The notes under the pieces are model-generated. The model did not search any database. It was given only the letters and a program-made list of their open reading frames with translations, and was not told the origin of the DNA. Of a DNA stretch of 64,000 nt, positions 55,301 to 64,000 are shown in pieces. Source of the DNA: Membranipora membranacea (lineage: Eukaryota; Bryozoa; Gymnolaemata; Cheilostomatida; Membraniporidae); contig OU612068.1 of NCBI GenBank assembly GCA_914767715.1, positions 15,128,001 to 15,192,000 of the forward strand. The letters are read 5' to 3'. Position numbers and translations under genes: made by a program. How positions within the stretch are numbered: position 1 is the stretch's first letter; each line of letters opens with the position of its first letter.

Positions 55301-56050
55301 CCTGGATGTTATGATTAGCAGAGAGTTTGTGAGAACCTACTCGCAGAAGTCTTGAAAAATTGAAATCGAAATGCCCGATGTCAACATATGGATGATACCA
55401 TTCACTGACGTGTGCAAATTTTAAGTTTAATACCAACAAAGGATCCAGTCACTATTCAATAGGTTTTACGTTGATGCTAGGGGGTCTTACAATGAGAACG
55501 AACAGGGCTTGCATTAATGCAATCCCTTGCTCAGAACTATACTACTAAGTTATTCAACATTTCCTCCCAAATTATTCACTCAGGATAATATACGGCTATA
55601 TCTGGGAGCTAAAATCGATCCTTTTCCCAAGATAGTCTGGTCACTTCGCTCAAATAGACAATTCGTGCACAAAACGTAACTCAGAATGCATAGATAGAGT
55701 TCCATCTATGAGAGAGTGATTTGAGAGCGAGACCTACGTAGAGCACCTAAGCTGTTTTTTTTATTCAGAGACCTTTCAGTCACGGTTTACGAAATTCGTA
55801 TCTATTTATGCGTTATTCTGTAGACTAAACAGCCAAGTCATATAATCCCTGCATGAATATAGTTGTTGATACAGCTGTCACAAAAATGTGTCATGTGAAC
55901 GGTCTTAGGCCTAGTATAATAATTATTGTGGTAAAATTACATTATACAAAACAGATAACGAAAGAAGAAATAAAGGGACCTATTATGTCAACTGCCGGCA
56001 ACAAACAAACATGGTATGTATGAAGAAAAAATAAACATCTGACCAGCTGT
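52323..56050. other. Intergenic stretch with one foldback, no gene called
   Basis: 54562-54650 is a foldback: GCACCACAGAATGCCAAAAA pairs with its complement across a 25-bp loop. Several open frames of 60-125 codons exist (for example 52334-52711 plus and 54327-54599 minus) but show no motif, splice pattern or codon bias that I would trust. Confidence 0.5.
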
Positions 56051-56130
56051 GTTTCAACTTGAAATTTGAAAGTTTTTTAAAAAGCGCAATAGTTTCACCA
56101 AGATGCTCAACTCAGTGAGATAAACACTTT
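56051..56130 (-). repeat. Inverted partial unit of satellite B
   Basis: CACCAAGATGCTCAACTCAG and GTGAGATAAACACTTTC are the reverse complement of the array unit that starts at 56294. About 80 bp, opposite to the main array, ending directly at the microsatellite. Confidence 0.9.
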
Positions 56131-56293
56131 CATTCATTCATTCATTCGTTCACTCATTCACTCATTCACCCATTCACCCATTCACCCATCCACCCATCCA
56201 CCCATCCACCCATCCACCCATCTACCCATCCACCCATCCACCCATCCACCCATCCACCCATCCACCCATCCACCCATCCACCCATCCACCCAT
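56131..56293. repeat. Microsatellite CATT/CATCCACC between inverted satellite arms
   Basis: Starts as CATT units, passes through CATTCACC and ends as about 14 perfect CATCCACC-type units. It separates the inverted half-unit from the direct array. Confidence 0.95.
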
Positions 56294-59200
56294 CTCACTG
56301 AGTTGAGCATCTTGGTGAAAAAAATGCGCATTTTGAAAAAACTTTCAAATTTCAAACTGAAACACTTATTCAGACTCAGCTTTTCGCTGCGAGTCTAATG
56401 GCGCAAATATCGGGACGATCAGACAAGAATTGGCGAAGTTATAGCGAAAAACGTCGCTAAAGCGGACGAAAGTGTTTATCTCACTGAGTTGAGCATCTTG
56501 GTGAAAAAAATGCGCATTTTTAAAAACTTTCAAATCTCAAACTGAAACTCTTATTCAGACTCAGCTTTTCGCTGCGAATCTAATGGAGCAAATATCGGGA
56601 TGATCGGACAAGAATTGGCGAAGTTATAGCGAAAAACGTCGCTAAAACGGACGAAAGTGTTTATCTCACCGAGTTGAGCATCCTGGTGAAAAAAATGCGC
56701 ATTTTGAAAAAACTTTCAAATTTCAAACTGAAACACTTATTCAGACTCAGCTTTTCGCTGCGAGTCTAATGGCGCAAATATCGGGACGATCGGACAAGAA
56801 TTGGCGAAGTTATAGCGAAAAACGTCGCTAAAACGGACGAAAGTGTTTATCTCACTGAGTTGAGCATCTTGGTGAAAAAAATGCGCATATTGAAAAAACT
56901 TTCAAATTTCAAACTGAAACACTTATTCAGACTCAGCTTTTCGCTGCGAGTCTAATGGCGCAAATATCGGGACGATCGGACAAGAATTGGCGAAGTTATA
57001 GCGAAAAACGTCGCTAAAACGGACGAAAGTGTTTATCTCACTGAGTTGAGCATCTTGGTGAAAAAAATGCGCATATTGAAAAAACTTTCAAATTTCAAAC
57101 TGAAACACTTATTCAGACTCAGCTTTTCGCTGCGAGTCTAATGGCGCAAATATCGGGACGATCTGACAAGAATTGGCGAAGTTATAGCGAAAAACGTCGC
57201 TAAAACGGACGAAAGTGTTTATCTCACTGAGTTGAGGATCTTGGTGAAAAAATTGCGCATTTTGAAAAAACTTTCAAATTTCAAACTGAAACACTTATTC
57301 AGACTCAGCTTTTCGCTGCGAGTCTAATGGCGCAAATATCGGGACGATCGGACGAGAATTGGCGAAGTTATAGCGAAAAACGTCGCTAAAACGGACGAAA
57401 GTGTTTATCTTACTGAGTTGAGCATCTTGGTGAAAAAATTGCGCATTTTGAAAAAACTTTCAAATTTCAAACTGAAACACTTATTCAGACTCAGCTTTTC
57501 GCTGCGAGTCTTATGGCGCAAATATCGGGACGATCGGACAAGAATTGGCGAAGTTATAGCGAAAAAGGTCGCTAAAACGGACGAAAGTGTTTATCTCACT
57601 GAGTTGAGCATCTTGGTGAAAAAAATGCGCATATTGAAAAAACTTTCAAATTTCAAACTGAAACACTTATTCAGACTCAGCTTTTCGCTGCGAGTCTTAT
57701 GGCGCAAATATCGGGACGATCGGACAAGAATTGGCGAAGTTATAGCGAAAAACGTCGCTAAAACGGACGAAAGTGTTTATCTCACTGAGTTGAGCATCTT
57801 GGTGAAAAAAATGCGCATATTGAAAAAACTTTCAAATTTCAAACTGAAACACTTATTCAGACTCAGCTTTTCGCTGCGAGTCTTATGGCGCAAATATCGG
57901 GACGATCGGACAAGAATTGGCGAAGTTATAGCGAAAAACGTCGCTAAAACGGACGAAAGTGTTTATCTCACTGAGTTGAGCATTTTGGTGAAAAAAATGC
58001 GCATTTTGAAAAAACTTTCAAATTTCAAACTGAAACACTTATTCAGACTCAGCTTTTCGCTGCGAGTCTAATGGCGCAAATATCGGGACGATCGGACAAG
58101 AATTGGCGAAGTTATAGCGAAAAACGTCGCTAAAACGGACGAAAGTGTTTATCTCACTGAGTTGAGCATCTTGGTGAAAAAAATGCGCATTTTGAAAAAA
58201 CTTTCAAATTTCAAACTGAAACACTTATTCAGACTCAGCTTTTCGCTGCGAGTCTTATGGCGCAAATATCGGGACGATCGGACAAGAATTGGCGAAGTTA
58301 TAGCGAAAAACGTCGCTAAAACGGACGAAAGTGTTTATCTCACTGAGTTGAGCATCTTGGTGAAAAAAATGCGCATTTTGAAAAAACTTTCAAATTTCAA
58401 ACTGAAACACTTATTCAGATTCAGCTTTTCGCTGCGAGTCTAATGGCGCAAATATCACGACGATCGGACAAGAATTGGCGAAGTTATAGCGAAAAACGTC
58501 GCTAAAACGGACGAAAGTGTTTATCTCACTGAGTTGAGCATCTTGGTGAAAAAAATGCGCATTTTGAAAAAACTTTCAAATTTCAAACTGAAACACTTAT
58601 TCAGACTCAGCTTTTCGCTGCGAGTCTAATGGCGCAAATATCGGGACGATCGGACAAGAATTGGCGAAGTTATAGCGAAAAACGTCGCTAAAACGGACGA
58701 AAGTGTTTATCTCACTGAGTTGAGCATCTTGGTGAAAAAAATGCGCATTTTGAAAAAACTTTCAAATTTCAAACTGAAACACTTATTCAGACCCAGCTTT
58801 TCGCTGCGAGTCTAATGGCGCAAATATCGGGACGATCGGACAAGAATTGGCGAAGTTATAGCGAAAAACGTCGCTGAAACGGACGAAAGTGTTTATCTTA
58901 CTGAGTTGAGCATCTTGGTGAAAAAAATGCGCAATTTGAAAAAACTTTCAAATTTCAAACTGAAACACTTATTCAGACTCAGCCTTTCGCTGCGAGTCTA
59001 ATGGCGCAAATATCGGGACGATCGGACAAGAATTGGCGAAGTTATAGCGAAAAACGTCGCTAAAACGGACGAAAGTGTTTATCTCACTGAGTTGAGCATC
59101 TTGGTGAAAAAAATGCGCATTTTGAAAAAACTTTCAAATTTCAAACTGAAATACTTATTCAGACTCAGCTTTTCGCTGCGAGTCTAATGGCGCAAATATC

Positions 59201-62200
59201 GGGACGATCGGACAAGAATTGGCGAAGTTATAGCGAAAAACGTCGCTAAAACGGACGAAAGTGTTTATCTCACTGAGTTGAGCATCTTGGTGAAAACAAT
59301 GCGCATTTTGAAAAAACTTTCAAATTTCAAACTGAAACACTTATTCAGATTCAGCTTTTCGCTGCGAGTCTAATGGCGCAAATATCGGGACGATCGGACA
59401 AGAATTGGCGAAGTTATAGCGAAAAACGTCGCTAAAACGGATGAAAGTGTTTATCTCACTGAGTTGAGCATCTTGGTGAAAAAAATGCGCATTTTGAAAA
59501 AACTTTCAAATTTCAAACTGAAACACTTATTCAGACTCAGCTTTTCGCTGCGAGTCTAATGGCGCAAATATCGGGACGATCGGACAAGAATTGGCGAAGT
59601 TATAGCGAAAAACGTCGCTAAAACGGACGAAAGTGTTTATCTCACTGAGTTGAGCATCTTGGTGAAAAAAATGCGCATTTTGAAAAAACTTTCAAATTTC
59701 AAACTGAAACACTTATTCAGACCCAGCTTTTCGCTGCGAGTCTAATGGCGCAAATATCGGGACGATCGGACAAGAATTGGCGAAGTTATAGCGAAAAACG
59801 TCGCTAAAACGGACGAAAGTGTTTATCTCACTGAGTTGAGCATCTTGGTGAAAAAAAATGCGCAATTTGAAAAAACTTTCAAATTTCAAACTGAAACACT
59901 TATTCAGACTCAGCCTTTCGCTGCGAGTCTAATGGCGCAAATATCGGGACGATCGGACAAGAATTGGCGAAGTTATAGCGAAAAACGTCGCTAAAACGGA
60001 CGAAAGTGTTTATCTCACTGAGTTGAGCATCTTGGTGAAAAAAATGCGCATTTTGAAAAAACTTTCAAATTTCAAACTGAAACACTTATTCAGACTCAGC
60101 TTATCGCTGCGAGTCTAATGGCGCAAATATCGGGACGATCGGACAAGAATTGGCGAAGTTATAGCGAAAAACGTCGCTAAAACGGACGAAAGTGTTTATC
60201 TCACTGAGTTGAGTGAGCATCTTGGTGAAAAAAATGCGCATTTTGAAAAAACTTTCAAAATTCAAACTGAAACACTTATTCAGATTCAGCTTTTCGCTGC
60301 GAGTCTGATGGCGCAAATATCGGGACGATCGGACAAGAATTGGCGAAGTTATAGCGAAAAACGTCGCTAAAACGGACGAAAGTGTTTATCTCACTGAGTT
60401 GAGCATCTTGGTGAAAAAAATGCGCATTTTGAAAAAACTTTCAAATTTCAAACTGAAACACTTATTCAGACTCAGCTTTTCGCTGCGAGTCTAATGGCGC
60501 AAATATCGGGACGATCGGACAAGAATTGGCGAAGTTATAGCGAAAAACGTCGCTAAAACGGACGAAAGTGTTTATCTCACTGAGTTGAGCATCTTGGTGA
60601 AAAAAATGCGCATTTTGAAAAAACTTTCAAATTTCAAACTGAAACACTTATTCAGACTCAGCTTTTCGCTGTGAGTCTGATGGCGCAAATATCGGGACGA
60701 TCGGACAAGAATTGGCGAAGTTATAGCGAAAAACGTCGCTAAAACGGACGAAAGTGTTTATCTCACTGAGTTGAGCATCTTGGTGAAAAAAATGCGCATT
60801 TTGAAAAAACTTTCAAATTTCAAAATGAAACACTTATTCAGACTCAGCTTTTCGCTGCGAGTCTAATGGCGCAAATATCGGGACGATCGGACAAGAATTG
60901 GCGAAGTTATAGCGAAAAACGTCGCTAAAACGGACGAAAGTGTTTATCTCACTGAGTTGAGCATCTTGGTGAAAAAAATGCGCATTTTGAAAAAACTTTC
61001 AAATTTCAAACTGAAACACTTATTCAGACTCAGCTTTTCGCTGCGAGTCTGATGGCGCAAATATCGGGACGATCGGACAAGAATTGGCGAATTTATAGCG
61101 AAAAACGTCGCTAAAACGGACGAAAGTGTTTATCTCACTGAGTTGAGCATCTTGGTGAAAAAAATGCGCATTTTGAAAAAACTTTCAAATCTCAAACTGA
61201 AACACTTATTCAGACTCAGCTTTTCGCTGCGAGTCTGATGGCGCAAATATCGGGACGATCGGACAAGAATTGGCGAAGTTATAGCGAAAAACGTCGCTAA
61301 AACGGACGAAAGTGTTTATCTCACTGAGTTGAGCATCTTGGTGAAAAAAATGCGCATTTTGAAAAAACTTTCAAATTTCAAACTGAAACACTTATTCAGA
61401 CCCATCTTTTCGCTGCGAGTCTAATGGCGCAAATATCGGGACGATCGGACAAGAATTGGCGAAGTTATAGCGAAAAACGTCGCTAAAACGGACGAAAGTG
61501 TTTATCTCACTGAGTTGAGCATCTTGGTGAAAAAAATGCGCAATTTGAAAAAACTTTCAAATTTCAAACTGAAACACTTATTCAGACTCAGCCTTTCGCT
61601 GCGAGTCTAATGGCGCAAATATCGGGACGATCGGACAAGAATTGGCGAATTTATAGCGAAAAACGTCACTAAAACGGACGAAAGTGTTTATCTCACTGAG
61701 TTGAGCATCTTGGTGAAAAAAATGCGCATTTTGAAAAAACTTTCAAATCTCAAACTGAAACACTTATTCAGACTCAGCTTTTCGCTGTGAGTCTGATGGC
61801 GCAAATATCGGGACGATCGGACAAGAATTGGCGAAGTTATAGCGAAAAACGTCGCTAAAACGGACGAAAGTGTCTATCTCACTGAGTTGAGCATCTTGGT
61901 GAAAAAAATGCGCATTTTGAAAAAACTTTCAAATTTCAAAATGAAACACTTATTCAGACTCAGCTTTTCGCTGCGAGTCTAATGGCGCAAATATCGGGAC
62001 GATCGGACAAGAATTGGCGAAGTTATAGCGAAAAACGTCGCTAAAACGGACGAAAGTGTTTATCTCACTGAGTTGAGCATCTTGGTGAAAAAAATGCGCA
62101 TTTTGAAAAAACTTTCAAATTTCAAACTGAAACACTTATTCAGACTCAGCTTTTCGCTGCGAGTCTGATGGCGCAAATATCGGGACGATCGGACAAGAAT

Positions 62201-64000
62201 TGGCGAATTTATAGCGAAAAACGTCGCTAAAACGGACGAAAGTGTTTATCTCACTGAGTTGAGCATCTTGGTGAAAAAAATGCGCATTTTGAAAAAACTT
62301 TCAAATCGCAAACTGAAACACTTATTCAGACTCAGCTTTTCGCTGCGAGTCTGATGGCGCAAATATCGGGACGATCGGACAAGAATTGGCGAAGTTATAG
62401 CGAAAAACGTCGCTAAAACGGACGAAAGTGTTTATCTCACTGAGTTGAGCATCTTGGTGAAAAAAATGCGCATTTTGAAAAAACTTTCAAATTTCAAACT
62501 GAAACACTTATTCAGACCCATCTTTTCGCTGCGAGTCTAATGGCGCAAATATCGGGACGATCGGACAAGAATTAGCGAAGTTATAGCGAAAAACGTCGCT
62601 AAAACGGACGAAAGTGTTTATCTCACTGAGTTGAGCATCTTGGTGAAAAAAATGCGCAATTTGAAAAAACTTTCAAATTTCAAACTGAAACACTTATTCA
62701 GACTCAGCCTTTCGCTGCGAGTCTAATGGCGCAAATATCGGGACGATCGGACAAGAATTGGCGAAGTTATAGCGAAAAACGTCGCTAAAACGGACGAAAG
62801 TGTTTATCTCACTGAGTTGAGCATCTTGGTGAAAAAAATGCGCATTCTAAAAAAACTTTCAAATTTCAAAATGAAACACTTATTCAGACTCAGCTTTTCG
62901 CTGCGAGTCTAATGGCGCAAATATCGGGACGATCGGACAAGAATTGGCGAAGTTATAGCGAAAAACGTCGCTAAAACGGACGAAAGTGTTTATCTCACTG
63001 AGTTGAGCATATTGGTGAAAAAAATACGCATTTTGAAAAAACTTTCAAATTTCAAACTGAAACACTTATTCAGACTCAGCTTTTCGCTGCGAGTCTAATG
63101 GCGCAAATATCGGGACGATCGGACAAGAATTGGCGAAGTTATAGCGAAAAACGTCGCTAAAACGGACGAAAGTGTTTATCTCACTGAGTTGAGCATCTTG
63201 GTGAAAAAAATGCGCATTTTGAAAAAACTTTCAAATTTCAAACTGAAACACTTATTCAGACTCAGCTTTTCGCTGCGAGTCTAATGGCGCAAATATCGGG
63301 ACGATCGGACAAGAATTGGCGAAGTTATAGCGAAAAACGTCGCTAAAACGGACGAAAGTGTTTATCTCACTGAGTTGAGCATCTTGGTGAAAAAAATGCG
63401 CATTTTGAAAAAACTTTCAAATTTCAAACTGAAACACTTATTCAGACTCAGCTTTTCGCTGCGAGTCTAATGGCGCAAATATCGGGACGATCGGACAAGA
63501 ATTGGCGAAGTTATAGCGAAAAACGTCGCTAAAACGGACGAAAGTGTTTATCTCACTGAGTTGAGCATCTTGGTGAAAAAAATGCGCATTTTGAAAAAAC
63601 TTTCAAATTTCAAACTGAAACACTTATTCAGACTCAGCTTTTCGCTGCGAGTCTAATGGCGCAAATATCGGGACGATCGGACAAGAATTGGCGAAGTTAT
63701 AGCGAAAAACGTCGCTAAAACGGACGAAAGTGTTTATCTCACTGAGTTGAGCATCTTGGTGAAAAAAATGCGCATTTTGGTAAAACTTTCACATTTCAAA
63801 CTGAAACACTTATTCAGACTCAGCTTTTCGCTGCGAGTCTAATGGCGCAAATATCGATTCGATCGGACAAGAATTGGCGAAGTTATAGCGAAAAACGTCG
63901 CTAAAACGGACGAAAGTGTTAATCTCACTGAGTTGAGCATCTTGGTGAAAAAAATTCGCATTTTGAAAAAACTTTCAAATTTCAAACTGAAACACTTATT
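56294..64000 (+). repeat. Satellite B main array, 186-bp unit, ~41 copies
   Basis: Head-to-tail units; the marker GAGTTGAGCATCTTGGTGAA recurs at 56300, 56486, 56671, 56857, 57043, 57229 and so on, almost always 186 apart. Units are about 95-99% alike. Variants are shared at distances of 930 bp (CAGACCCAGC at 58790 and 59720) and 1116 bp (CAGACCCATC at 61398 and 62514), showing 5-unit and 6-unit higher-order repeats. It continues beyond the window. Because 186 is divisible by three, some unit runs give long open frames (57418-58071); most units have a stop at the same site. Confidence 0.98.

Noticed and set aside
57418..58071. 217-codon open frame in the satellite as a protein gene
   Set aside because: It is the 186-bp unit read in one frame; most neighbouring units have a stop at the same site, and no start or splice context supports expression.
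56294..64000. CENP-B box in the satellite unit
   Set aside because: No unit contains the TTCG-4N-A-2N-CGGG pattern on either strand by eye.
56294..64000. CRISPR-like array
   Set aside because: Repeats are contiguous 186-bp units without unique spacers, in a eukaryotic genome.

Overview
This window is nuclear DNA from an animal, most likely an invertebrate. The evidence is large genes split by GT-AG introns, a complete dynactin p150Glued gene, a WDPCP/fritz-type planar-polarity and cilia gene, several non-LTR retrotransposon families, many small inverted-repeat elements and a long satellite array. I cannot name the phylum from sequence alone.

Layout. (1) 471-24021, plus strand: complete DCTN1 in 26 exons. 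All exon phases join without a lesion and predict 1284 residues, close to the ~1.28 kb-codon vertebrate protein. Its introns hold antisense LINE fragments, TTAA-flanked MITEs, foldback elements, tRNA-like SINE heads and many minisatellites, one of which forms the 3' splice region of exon 14. (2) 24-35.5 kb: no confident host gene. It holds a MITE, two blocks of a ~335-bp tandem repeat (satellite A), a TIR element with a tRNA-like core, two broken LINEs and a first block of satellite B. (3) 35.5-37.0 kb, plus strand: a multi-exon coding fragment I do not recognise, with a frameshift and an in-frame stop. (4) 37-42 kb: repeats only. (5) 42.1-47.8 kb, minus strand: most of WDPCP in ten recognisable exons, convergent with the rest of the window's plus-strand genes and carrying three coding lesions. 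(6) 47.8-51.3 kb: a patchy segmental duplication that includes an extra copy of one WDPCP exon and a LINE insertion whose empty site is preserved in the sister copy. (7) 51.5-52.3 kb, minus strand: the last two exons of an unrecognised gene. (8) 52.3-56.0 kb: nothing convincing. (9) 56.05-64 kb: an inverted half-unit, a CATCCACC microsatellite, then about 41 head-to-tail copies of 186-bp satellite B running off the window end, with 5-mer and 6-mer higher-order repeats.

How the genes relate: dynactin p150 links dynein to cargo and microtubules, and WDPCP recruits septins and CPLANE proteins to control ciliogenesis and planar polarity. Both act on the cytoskeleton, but nothing in the sequence shows co-regulation. 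I see no sign of a new gene system. The most informative structures are the nested and paired transposon insertions, the TIR elements with tRNA-like cores, the rearranged foldbacks, the decaying WDPCP locus and the satellite architecture.
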